Shown here: piece after piece, positions 8,515-15,574 of the stretch
Numbering within the stretch: the first letter of the stretch is position 1
How the letters are laid out: every line of letters starts with the position of its first letter
Assembly: GCA_031551255.1 (NCBI GenBank)
Contig: JAVBNW010000066.1
Span: 1-64,000, forward strand
Length of the DNA stretch: 64,000 nucleotides
From: JAVBNW01 sp031551255
GTDB lineage: Bacteria; Bacillota; Clostridia; Christensenellales; UBA1750
Reading direction: 5' to 3'
Translations under genes and position numbers: made by a program
Notes under the pieces: model-generated
Seen by the model: only the letters and a program-made list of their open reading frames with translations
The model's database searches: none
Told to the model about the DNA's origin: nothing

Positions 8515-9342
8515 CTACTGCGCCTTCTCGATGCCGATGTTGCCGGAGGGCCGTTCGGGCTTATCGATGATGAGCTGGATGTTGAGCGTGTCGCCGGCCT
8601 GATTCACGGCGTAAAACCACATCTCATAATCGTCGGCGCCCTCGGTAACGTCTTGATTGAAGCCCGCGGCCTTGCACGCTTCGCAGTACTCCTTGAAGGC
8701 CTCTACCGACCAGTAATTGGTCGAGATAAAGAAGCTGCCGTTGCCCAGATCCTGATAAGTGTGCAGCGAGGCGTTTGGAACCGGCATGTCGGGCCAATCC
8801 TTTGAAGGCCATTCGCTGGTGTCGATTACATTAGCCATGTATTTGATGATGCCGCCCTCGCCCTGGAAGACGATCTCTACATAGTTGCCGTCCTTATACG
8901 CCTCGAAGGTGGGATCGCCGAACCGATCCTCGATGCCCTTTTCCGATTGAAAGCCTGCCTTCTCCACGACCTTCACATAGGCTTCAAACTGCCCCTTGTT
9001 ACAGGTAAACCCGGCCATCTGTTGCGTGTCGCTCGTGTTGACGGCCGCCATGCTGTGTTCAAACTCCGGTTCGGGCAGATCGCCGAATACGGCTTTGTCC
9101 CAGCTGCTGTCCCCGCCCAGCAGGTCTCCAAGCGCGCTGCCCGGCGCGGGAGTGTCGCTGGCCTTGGGCGAAGCATCGTCACCGGATTGTATGACATCAG
9201 AGCCGGGCGCTGGAGAGGTTTCGCCTGGCCTTACGGCGCCCGAGGCGTTACCCTCCAAAGCATCGTTGATGGCTTCAGCGAAGCAGCCGGAAAGCGAAAG
9301 TGCCAATACGGCGGCAAATACCAGGCACGCCATTCTTTTCAT
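8515..9342 (-). CDS. Paralogous lipoprotein A (two-unit surface domain)
   Basis: 275 residues if translation starts at the ATG at 9342, which gives a perfect lipoprotein signal (MKRMACLV...SLSGC, Cys 20). An ATG at 9366 overlaps the stop of the upstream gene as ATGA and could also serve by coupling. After the lipobox comes FAEAINDAL, the module common to this run. The mature part has two related units: a strand-helix with VEKAGFQSE, then WPSKDWPDMPVP, then CKAAGFNQ followed by a beta-hairpin ending in PSGNIGIEKAQ. The same layout appears in the gene at 9363-10220, so the pair arose by tandem duplication. Function unknown. Confidence 0.75.
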   Translation of the reverse strand: MKRMACLVFAAVLALSLSGCFAEAINDALEGNASGAVRPGETSPAPGSDVIQSGDDASPKASDTPAPGSALGDLLGGDSSWDKAVFGDLPEPEFEHSMAAVNTSDTQQMAGFTCNKGQFEAYVKVVEKAGFQSEKGIEDRFGDPTFEAYKDGNYVEIVFQGEGGIIKYMANVIDTSEWPSKDWPDMPVPNASLHTYQDLGNGSFFISTNYWSVEAFKEYCEACKAAGFNQDVTEGADDYEMWFYAVNQAGDTLNIQLIIDKPERPSGNIGIEKAQ

Positions 9343-9362
9343 CACTAAAATTACTCCGTTCG

Positions 9363-10220
9363 TCATGGAAGCCGCCCTCTAGCAGCCGCCCGTCCTTGCG
9401 CTTTCGTCAGCACGATAATCCCCGTGGGATGCTGAGGGTCGGTCATCGATAGCTCGATCATGATCTGATCGCCCGCCTTGTTGAAAGCGGAGAACAGCAG
9501 ATCGCCGTCATCCTCGCCCTCCACGAGCTCCAGCGTGTATCCGGCCTCCTTGCACCACTCGCGGTAGGCGATGAAATCCTCGGACGGCCACACTTCGGTT
9601 TGATATATATAGCTGCCGCCGCCCGTGGCCTCCGCCTCGGCGATGGCGACATCCGGAACCGGCAGGTCGGGCCATTCCCCGGAAGGCCATTCCGGGCTGA
9701 CCGGCGCATAGGGCCAGTATTGAATGGCGCCCGCGCCGTCGGCAAACGAAATCACGGCGCCGTCGCCTCCAGCGTTCATCCCGGCGTACAGCAGCCCGCC
9801 CGCCTCGGCAATGACGCCTTCTTCGCTGACAAAACCCGCAGCCTCCACGGCCTTCGCATAGGCGCGGTAGTCCTCTTCGGTCGCAAGAAAACCCTGATAC
9901 ACGCCGCCTTCCTCGGCCGCGACGGGCGTGATGAGCTGGAGTTTATCCGGCTTTGGCAAGCCGCCAAACCGCGCTGCCTCCCATACGAATATCTCCTGCG
10001 CACTCGATGGGGAGGGAACGACCGTCGCCTGCACGGTCGGCTGCGCGCTCGCGCCGGTCTGCGCCGGAGTAGTCTGTGTCGGGACAGTCTCCGTGGATAC
10101 GGGCGTTACGGGGTTTTCGGATGCGCTCCCCAGCACGCGATCGACGGCTTCGGCAAAGCAGCCGGAGAACAATGTTGTGATGAAGATGCAAACTATCAGA
10201 TAAAGCGGTTTCTTGCGCAT
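9363..10220 (-). CDS. Paralogous lipoprotein B (two-unit surface domain)
   Basis: 285 residues, lipobox LFSGC (Cys 21) followed by FAEAVDRVL and a Thr/Ala/Pro-rich spacer. The folded part matches the neighbouring lipoprotein A: VEAAGFVSE, WPSGEWPDLPVP, CKEAGYTLEL and a C-terminal strand with HPTGIIVLTKAQ. WPSxxWPDxPVP is the most conserved block and would make a good search seed. The gene ends by a 4-bp ATGA overlap with an alternative start of the next gene and begins one base after the previous stop, so the three are almost certainly one transcript. Function unknown. Confidence 0.75.
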   Translation of the reverse strand: MRKKPLYLIVCIFITTLFSGCFAEAVDRVLGSASENPVTPVSTETVPTQTTPAQTGASAQPTVQATVVPSPSSAQEIFVWEAARFGGLPKPDKLQLITPVAAEEGGVYQGFLATEEDYRAYAKAVEAAGFVSEEGVIAEAGGLLYAGMNAGGDGAVISFADGAGAIQYWPYAPVSPEWPSGEWPDLPVPDVAIAEAEATGGGSYIYQTEVWPSEDFIAYREWCKEAGYTLELVEGEDDGDLLFSAFNKAGDQIMIELSMTDPQHPTGIIVLTKAQGRAAARGRLP

Positions 10221-10221
10221 T

Positions 10222-11397
10222 TCATTTCCCTCCAGGCGTTGCTTCTACTTGCTCATCGGGCTCATCGCGCGGCGCACCCGACATGCCGTTATATACCGGC
10301 GAGTAGCGGATCAACCCCGATCCATCCTTGAAACTCAGCTTTACCTGGCGTCCATCCATGTTGACGGTAAAGACGAGGCCGTCGAGACCCTTTCTCTCCA
10401 CGTCTTCTTGCAAAACATAGCCCTCATCTTCCAGCGCTTGCGCATAGGCGCAAACCGCTTCTTCGTCGGCGGTAAATCCTACCGTGCAGGGAAACTCGCT
10501 TTGGTGGATGGTGTTGTAGATCACAAAGCCCTCCGGTTGGAGGAAATCCGCCAGCGCCTCGGCGTCCCATCCATCGACGATGATCCTGCTATCCTCATAG
10601 GTCCTTCTTGTTCCGCCCACCATGATTTCTAGCGAATCCTTTACCGAGACCGTATCCCGGCCGCTGCGCACATCCTGGGTGGACCGCACCTGAAACCAAG
10701 ATGAAGCCGCGTACTCAATGGAGGCCTCGCGCTTGCCGTATACGTCCTGTGGGAGATAGCTCTTATCGACGGGGCCAGCGCCCAAAATGATGTCCTCGCT
10801 GCTAAAGCCGATCATCACGTTGACCGCGTTGGTGACGCCGTCGGCATCGGCGTTCGCCTTGGGCAGCACAATTTGCCCAATATAGCCGCCGACTTTCCGC
10901 CGGGCGTAGCTGAAAACCGAATCCACGCCGCCGATCTGCCAATGGAGCACCACCGATTCCGTCTTGGCATCATAGCGGCCCTCGCCCACGTAACGCGCCC
11001 CGTCATAATCGTAGGAGACGGAGAAGGTTGTCTCGGGCTTGCCCTTCCGGATGTCGATCACGGCGCTATTGATGGCGCTCTCGCCGAAGGTATCTTCCGC
11101 CGCTTCGTAATGCCCGTCGTTCTCCGAAGCCTTTTGTAGCAGATAGCTTAGCGGCGCGATGGCCCGATACGATGCCGCGATCCAGGCATACCGATCGCCT
11201 ACAAACGCCTCCGCCCCGGGCGCAAGGCTTACGCGCGCATCCACGGACATCATCACGCGGCCATAGTAGTTTTCATAGAGGGCAATGGAGGTACCGAGCG
11301 TACCGTCGGGCATCGAATCGCAGCCCGCCAACGCCAACGCCACGGCCAGCGCGCAGAGCATGAATGCGGGCACACGGAAATAAGTGTGACGTATCAT
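10222..11397 (-). CDS. Lipoprotein with one C-terminal paralogous unit
   Basis: 391 residues, lipobox ALAGC (Cys 26). The first 250 residues are beta-rich, with KGKPETTFSVSYDYDGARYVGEG-type alternating strands that suggest a beta-barrel or sandwich. The last 90 residues repeat the pattern of the two downstream paralogues: FTADEEAVCAYAQALEDEGY, then a beta strand and SGLIRYSPVYN (compare GGIIKYMANV and GAIQYWPYAP). A domain seems to have been reused in a longer chain. It starts 29 bp after the zinc-ribbon gene at 11426-11989. Function unknown. Confidence 0.7.
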   Translation of the reverse strand: MIRHTYFRVPAFMLCALAVALALAGCDSMPDGTLGTSIALYENYYGRVMMSVDARVSLAPGAEAFVGDRYAWIAASYRAIAPLSYLLQKASENDGHYEAAEDTFGESAINSAVIDIRKGKPETTFSVSYDYDGARYVGEGRYDAKTESVVLHWQIGGVDSVFSYARRKVGGYIGQIVLPKANADADGVTNAVNVMIGFSSEDIILGAGPVDKSYLPQDVYGKREASIEYAASSWFQVRSTQDVRSGRDTVSVKDSLEIMVGGTRRTYEDSRIIVDGWDAEALADFLQPEGFVIYNTIHQSEFPCTVGFTADEEAVCAYAQALEDEGYVLQEDVERKGLDGLVFTVNMDGRQVKLSFKDGSGLIRYSPVYNGMSGAPRDEPDEQVEATPGGK

Positions 11398-11425
11398 CGC
11401 GCATCCATCCCTTGCGAAATCCGGC

Positions 11426-11989
11426 CTATTTCAGAATCGTGATGCCGCCGATGAGCGGTAGCTTCTTACACTCGCCCTTCGCCGCATGGACGATGCCGAT
11501 GATAGCGAACGCCGCGAACCCAAACCAGAGAAGGCCCAGGATCGTGCCCATCGTCAGCGCCAAGCGCCATGAGATGACGGCGAAGATGGCGTTGAGGATA
11601 GTCGTCAGGATGATATAGGCGATCTCCGCAATGGCCAGCACCAGGCCTTGGTTGGCGTGAAAGCGGGCGAAGCGCGACTCCTTAGCCGCGAATATCGGGA
11701 CGAGCACCAGGAAGCCCAAGTATGCCAGGATGCCCATCGCCTTGTTGTTAACAGCATCCTGCGCCTCGGGCACCAACGGCGCGGCATATCCGGTTCCAGG
11801 CTGTGCGCCCGTTTGCTGTTGGGTGGTGTATGTTTGCTGTTGCGGCTGCTGCGCATAGGTTTGGGCTTGCGGCTGTTGTGTATAGGAAGCTGACTGGGCA
11901 GGCTGCGCGGCCTGAATCGACGCACCGCAACCGGCGCAGAACTTCGCGCCATCCTTAAGGGTTTTTCCGCATTGAGGACAAAAAGCCAT
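11426..11989 (-). CDS. Zinc-ribbon plus DUF4870/Tic20-like membrane protein
   Basis: 187 residues. The N-terminal zinc ribbon has CPQCG and CAGCG (Cys 4/7 and 18/21 region). It is followed by a Gln/Tyr/Ala-rich linker, then a membrane domain with NKAMGILAYLGFLVLVPIF, FARFHANQGLVLAI and two more hydrophobic helices. FARFHANQG is a hallmark of the DUF4870 family of small multi-pass proteins, whose function is not settled. The ribbon-linker pattern is nearly the same as in the transglutaminase-like protein at 3608-5077. The start ATG at 11989 has AGAGGAG seven bases upstream. Confidence 0.85.
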   Translation of the reverse strand: MAFCPQCGKTLKDGAKFCAGCGASIQAAQPAQSASYTQQPQAQTYAQQPQQQTYTTQQQTGAQPGTGYAAPLVPEAQDAVNNKAMGILAYLGFLVLVPIFAAKESRFARFHANQGLVLAIAEIAYIILTTILNAIFAVISWRLALTMGTILGLLWFGFAAFAIIGIVHAAKGECKKLPLIGGITILK

Positions 11990-12024
11990 GATCGCTCCTC
12001 TTTTCTATTCCAATTTGTTTACGT

Positions 12025-12510
12025 CTAGGGAATCCGCTGCCCGCACTCGCCGCAAAAGCGGACGCCCGGCACGAGTTCCGCGCCGCAGGAAGCGCAGACG
12101 GGCTTGCTGTCCGCGCCCAGCTTGGCGCCGCATCCCTGGCAGAACTTCATGCCGTCGGTATTGCGCATGCCGCAGGCGGGGCAGATCAGACGCTGCTCGG
12201 CCTCCTGCACGGCCTTTTCTCCGGCCGCCTTTTCCAGCTGGACACTCTCCAAGGTACCGCGCGCCAAGGCAAGGTTGCTCTGAATGAGCCTCAGCCGGTC
12301 GGCCAGCTCGCCAAAGCGCTCCAAGCCATCGGCCTTGACGGCCTGCTTGCCGATTTGGGCGTAGGCTTCGGTTTCCTTTGCCTCCAGTTCCGAGACTTCG
12401 TTTTGCGCGTTCATCAGCTTGACGTTTGGATCGTCCTGCGGCATGAAGCCGGAAAGGCCCTTCATCAGCCCGCCAAGGCCGCCGAGCCCGCCTAAAAGAT
12501 TGTTGGCCAT
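12025..12510 (-). CDS. Double zinc-ribbon protein with coiled-coil region
   Basis: 161 residues, soluble. A Gly/Leu-rich N-terminus (GGLGGLGGL) is followed by a helical region, about residues 25-105, with heptad character (ELEAKETEAYAQIGK, LESVQLEKAAGEKAVQ). The C-terminus has two zinc ribbons with CPACG/CQGCG and CASCG/CGECG. It carries no signal or TM, so it would be cytosolic and could interact with the other zinc-ribbon proteins of the run. The GGGGGAG ribosome site is strong. I know no specific function for this type. Confidence 0.75.
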   Translation of the reverse strand: MANNLLGGLGGLGGLMKGLSGFMPQDDPNVKLMNAQNEVSELEAKETEAYAQIGKQAVKADGLERFGELADRLRLIQSNLALARGTLESVQLEKAAGEKAVQEAEQRLICPACGMRNTDGMKFCQGCGAKLGADSKPVCASCGAELVPGVRFCGECGQRIP

Positions 12511-12548
12511 GATCTTCTCCCCCTGTATGTGTTCGGTAGCGTCAAAGG

Positions 12549-12866
12549 TCAGAGTTCATCCTCCGGAGGGATGTCTTCGGGGTTCAGAGGCGTGCGCGCG
12601 TAGATGCGAAGCACATCCTGTTCATCGACGGCGCCCAGCTTGCGAAAAACGCTTCCGAACAAGCTGCGCGCGGTGCGCCGGTCCAGCATCATGGTTTCCG
12701 CCGTCCAGCGCGCGGTGTAGCCCTGCTTAAACCATTGGAACGCTTTCGTTTCCTCCGTCGTGAGCGACGAGATGCGGCGAAGTTTTTCAGCTTCGGTATC
12801 GATCTCCTCACCCGGAGGCGGGATGGTTGCTCTGCCAGCGGCTGCTTTTTTCCGAAACCAGCACAC
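12549..12866 (-). CDS. Small LuxR-type helix-turn-helix protein
   Basis: 105 residues starting at GTG with GGAGGG seven bases upstream. Residues about 32-88 match a LuxR/GerE DNA-binding domain: LTTEETKAFQWFKQGYTARWTAE... RKLGAVDEQDVLRIY. The recognition region is unusual (LDRRTARSLFGSVFRKLG), so specificity will differ from the membrane regulators next door. There is no receiver or sensor domain. It is the first gene of the lipoprotein run and lies just downstream of a 15-bp motif also found before the membrane LuxR gene. It may regulate the run itself or modulate the membrane regulators. Confidence 0.7.
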   Translation of the reverse strand: MCWFRKKAAAGRATIPPPGEEIDTEAEKLRRISSLTTEETKAFQWFKQGYTARWTAETMMLDRRTARSLFGSVFRKLGAVDEQDVLRIYARTPLNPEDIPPEDEL

Positions 12867-12934
12867 CAGATTCCCTCCTTCCGGCTCCGTGATCCATGCA
12901 TAGATTGCACCCTGGCCAATGCCGTGTCGATCTC

Positions 12935-12949
12935 CTAAAACTAGGGGGA
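12935..12949. promoter_or_regulatory. Candidate LuxR-family operator, copy 1
   Basis: CTAA-N3-TAGGGGGA lies 69 bp upstream of the head gene of the lipoprotein run and just past the terminator of the membrane LuxR gene. The same motif is at 14581-14595. No good -10 box sits at the same distance as in copy 2, so its role is inferred from the shared sequence only. Confidence 0.5.
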
Positions 12950-12960
12950 AAGTCCAAAAT

Positions 12961-12991
12961 CAAGCCCCTCCCAATTTTGGGGAGGGGCTTG
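12961..12991 (-). terminator. Rho-independent terminator of membrane LuxR gene
   Basis: A perfect 12-bp stem (CAAGCCCCTCCC with its complement) and a 7-base loop lie 34 bp after the stop at 13025 on the minus strand, followed by ATTTT. It separates the regulator from the lipoprotein run. Confidence 0.8.
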
Positions 12992-13024
12992 AAATACTTA
13001 TATTGGGGTGTTTTCGTTTGCAGA

Positions 13025-14503
13025 CTAAGCCGGAGCGGACGGATCGGTTTCATCCATCGGCGGCGGCGTTTCATTGAACCAAAGGAACAATTCGGATCGG
13101 CTGTTGATCCCCAGCTTCCGGTAGATGGACTTGCAGTAGGTGCCAACGGTGGAGAAGGCGATGTCCATCTCCGGCGCGATCTGCCGCATGGTCAATCCCT
13201 CCAGCAACAGCGCCGCCACCTGCTTTTCTCGCGGCGTGAGGTTCGAGGCTTCCAGCCGATCGACCGGCTTCGGTGCGGGTGCTTCTTCCGCAACCTCATC
13301 GGAGCATATATCCACGCCCCGGAAATCCTCGATCCACCGCGGCATAAAGAGCTGCTGGCTGATGACCGGGGACAGGAGCAAAATCGCCACGAAGGCCGCA
13401 CCGATGAACACCGTGAGGATGAGCAACGTATCCCCGGGCCAAATGGCGGACAGCGCGCCGCTGGCGGCGGCGGTCGACACCATGCCGATATACAGGATAA
13501 GCATAAAGCGCCGGAAGAACCGATAACGCCCGCAGCGCTTGATGATTCCGGATAGCATGGCAAAGAGCGCGTAGATGAATAATGTCATCATCATATCCAG
13601 CAGAAAGGGCCCTAGCGTTTGAGAGATGCTGCCCGGCAGCCAGAGCAGGATCATGCCCGCGACGGCCAGCAGGAGCACTACGTTCCACATATGCCACATG
13701 CTGCGCCGGAAAACGCCTTGAATAATTAATGCGATTGCGATGATCAGCAGGCCCGCATAGATTTTCTCCATGCGAAAGATGGAGTTCGTGGCAACGATAT
13801 ACTCGCTGGCCAGCCAGGTGATGGCGATGAAGAAGATGGCGTAGAGCAAGAACCAATAGCTGCCCGCGACGCGCGGGCACTGCACATCGGCTCCGGGCTC
13901 CGAACCGGATTCATAGCGCAACGGCAAACCCAGGGCGAGGAGACTCAACCCGGCTGCAAGGATGATACCGTCGCGCCAGATGCCCGGAAGCCATGCGCCC
14001 GCGCCGCCGACCCAATATCCCCAATTAAGCGAAAGGCAGATAGGCATCAGTGCGGCGAAGCGTTCGGCGTTGTTTAGTTTCGTGCTGAATAAGAAGAACG
14101 AAACAACGGCGACAACGCCGTCGGCAAGCAGACATAAGCAGCGGGCGGTGGCGCGTGCCGAACCGACGGGCAAGAATAACGTTGCAATCCATGTGGTCAC
14201 TACAACAAGTAGCGCTAAACGAAAGATCATCTGCAGTCGGCGCTCGGGAACGAATACGCCCAGCATGCAGCCACCGCAGAAGCAAAGACCGCTTACAGCC
14301 ACGCTTCCCAGCCTAAATACCTTGAACTCGGGTTCAGCCGTATAGAAAAGGGCGCAAAAAAACAGAATGCTGAGCGGAAACACGGCCATTGTGCGCAAGC
14401 TTTCCCGCCGTATATGTTTCAGCCTCAGTGGAATGGTCTCGCTCCACAGATGACCGACAGAGGAGACCAGGCGTGAGGCATACCCCCGATGTTCGCTACC
14501 CAT
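13025..14503 (-). CDS. Polytopic membrane LuxR-type transcription regulator (single HTH)
   Basis: 492 residues. About twelve hydrophobic segments fill residues 35-380 in an MFS-like layout, and the C-terminus is a LuxR/GerE helix-turn-helix of about 424-478 (LTPREKQVAALLLEGLTMRQIA... YRKLGINSRSELF). This architecture is abundant in Coriobacteriia and some Clostridia and is thought to couple a membrane sensor directly to DNA binding. ATG at 14503 has GGGGG five bases upstream. A TATAAT at 14549-14554 (minus) with a CTAA-N3-TAGGGGGA motif about 36 bp further upstream suggests a promoter activated by a LuxR-type protein, probably this one. Confidence 0.85.
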   Translation of the reverse strand: MGSEHRGYASRLVSSVGHLWSETIPLRLKHIRRESLRTMAVFPLSILFFCALFYTAEPEFKVFRLGSVAVSGLCFCGGCMLGVFVPERRLQMIFRLALLVVVTTWIATLFLPVGSARATARCLCLLADGVVAVVSFFLFSTKLNNAERFAALMPICLSLNWGYWVGGAGAWLPGIWRDGIILAAGLSLLALGLPLRYESGSEPGADVQCPRVAGSYWFLLYAIFFIAITWLASEYIVATNSIFRMEKIYAGLLIIAIALIIQGVFRRSMWHMWNVVLLLAVAGMILLWLPGSISQTLGPFLLDMMMTLFIYALFAMLSGIIKRCGRYRFFRRFMLILYIGMVSTAAASGALSAIWPGDTLLILTVFIGAAFVAILLLSPVISQQLFMPRWIEDFRGVDICSDEVAEEAPAPKPVDRLEASNLTPREKQVAALLLEGLTMRQIAPEMDIAFSTVGTYCKSIYRKLGINSRSELFLWFNETPPPMDETDPSAPA

Positions 14504-14548
14504 ACGAGCCCCCTGATATGTGATATTTCCGATGAATCCCTACCCCTT

Positions 14549-14554
14549 ATTATA
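14549..14554 (-). promoter_or_regulatory. -10 box of membrane LuxR gene
   Basis: TATAAT on the minus strand, 46 bp upstream of the start at 14503. No good -35 box is present at the proper distance, which fits an activator-dependent promoter with the operator at 14581-14595 centred near -46. Confidence 0.5.
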
Positions 14555-14580
14555 GGGAGAGGGTCATGAAAAACCATTCA

Positions 14581-14595
14581 CTAATGTTAGGGGGA
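14581..14595. promoter_or_regulatory. Candidate LuxR-family operator, copy 2
   Basis: CTAA-N3-TAGGGGGA, identical in its fixed positions to the copy at 12935-12949. It lies in the divergent region between the membrane LuxR gene and the DUF6273-like lipoprotein gene, and its centre is about 36 bp upstream of the minus-strand -10 box. Confidence 0.55.
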
Positions 14596-14641
14596 TGCCG
14601 TGAAATGGGCGATTGCGGGTTTTCCCACCGTGGGCTCTTTA

Positions 14642-14670
14642 TTGAGATCATGGATGAAGGGCGTTATACT
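14642..14670 (+). promoter_or_regulatory. Sigma-A promoter of DUF6273-like gene
   Basis: TTGAGA, a 17-bp spacer and TATACT, 47 bp upstream of the ATG at 14717. Confidence 0.7.
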
Positions 14671-14716
14671 TAAATCACTTCTAACATGATGACAAGTTTA
14701 TGGGGGACATTCTTGC

Positions 14717-15574
14717 ATGAAGAGATTCAGATGGTTTCTCCTTGTCGGGGCATATATCATCATAGCTTTAGCTGGATGCACGAATTCTGTGTCACAAGAA
14801 TGGGCGCAAGGCGATCGTTTATTCTTTGGCCGATATCTCCAAGGCGGCAAGGATGCTTTGGAGTCGATTGCATGGCGTGTGTTGGATGCCAATGAGGAGG
14901 AGCTTTTCTTGCTATCCGAGAGAAACCTGGATACAGGCGCTTATTCGCCGCAAGGCAGCAATGATTGGGAGACTTCACAGGCAAAGGGCTGGTGCGATGC
15001 TTTTGCTGCGAACATAGAATATTTCGATGCGTGGGAAAAGGCGCTGATGCTCCCCTATCGATTCACGACCGATGAGGGTATCGCGGGGGCGGAGGCTTGC
15101 GGGTATGTCTTTCTACTCAGCGATGCGGAGGCCAGGAATAAGGCCTTTGGCTTCGGATCGAATGATGGCCCCGACCGCGGCCGCGTAGGAATCAACACTG
15201 CTTATGTTGCAGGTACATGGATGTTCTCTGGCTCCGACGCCGGTGATTACTGGCTTCTCCGCTCGCCTGGCAGTAAGGGCGCTAGCATAAAGTACGTGGA
15301 ACGCGACGGTTCCATCGCCGAAGTGAAGGCTGATGTGCTCTATAACTGCTACCGCCCGGCTGTACGCCTTAGCCGGGCGGGAATGGAAATTCAATCTGGA
15401 AAGGGTACGCAGGAATCCCCGTATGAGATCGGTGCGGCGAAACACCATAGACGGATGATGCGAGCCCACTACAGCCCGGGCGCTTTCGTCGTTTCCACCG
15501 GCTGCACGCCGAGCATCACATACAGTTCGGTACGGCTGTTCACATTCAGTTTTCGGTACAGACTCTTGCAATAG
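14717..15574 (+). CDS. DUF6273-like lipoprotein, 3' end overlaps antisense gene
   Basis: 285 residues. Signal peptide with lipobox ALAGC (Cys 21). The body has the DUF6273 pattern seen in many Clostridia: GRYLQGGKD, IAWRVLD, LFLLSERNLD, WETSQAKGWCDAF, then a YWLLRSPGS block and a final YRPAVRLS. DUF6273 folds like C-type-lectin/formylglycine-type surface domains, and its role is unknown. The natural family end is near residue 240 (TQESPYEIG); the last ~40 residues are Arg/Ser-rich and read through the 3' end of the opposite LuxR gene by 106 bp, suggesting a lost stop codon. Confidence 0.75.
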   Translation: MKRFRWFLLVGAYIIIALAGCTNSVSQEWAQGDRLFFGRYLQGGKDALESIAWRVLDANEEELFLLSERNLDTGAYSPQGSNDWETSQAKGWCDAFAANIEYFDAWEKALMLPYRFTTDEGIAGAEACGYVFLLSDAEARNKAFGFGSNDGPDRGRVGINTAYVAGTWMFSGSDAGDYWLLRSPGSKGASIKYVERDGSIAEVKADVLYNCYRPAVRLSRAGMEIQSGKGTQESPYEIGAAKHHRRMMRAHYSPGAFVVSTGCTPSITYSSVRLFTFSFRYRLLQ

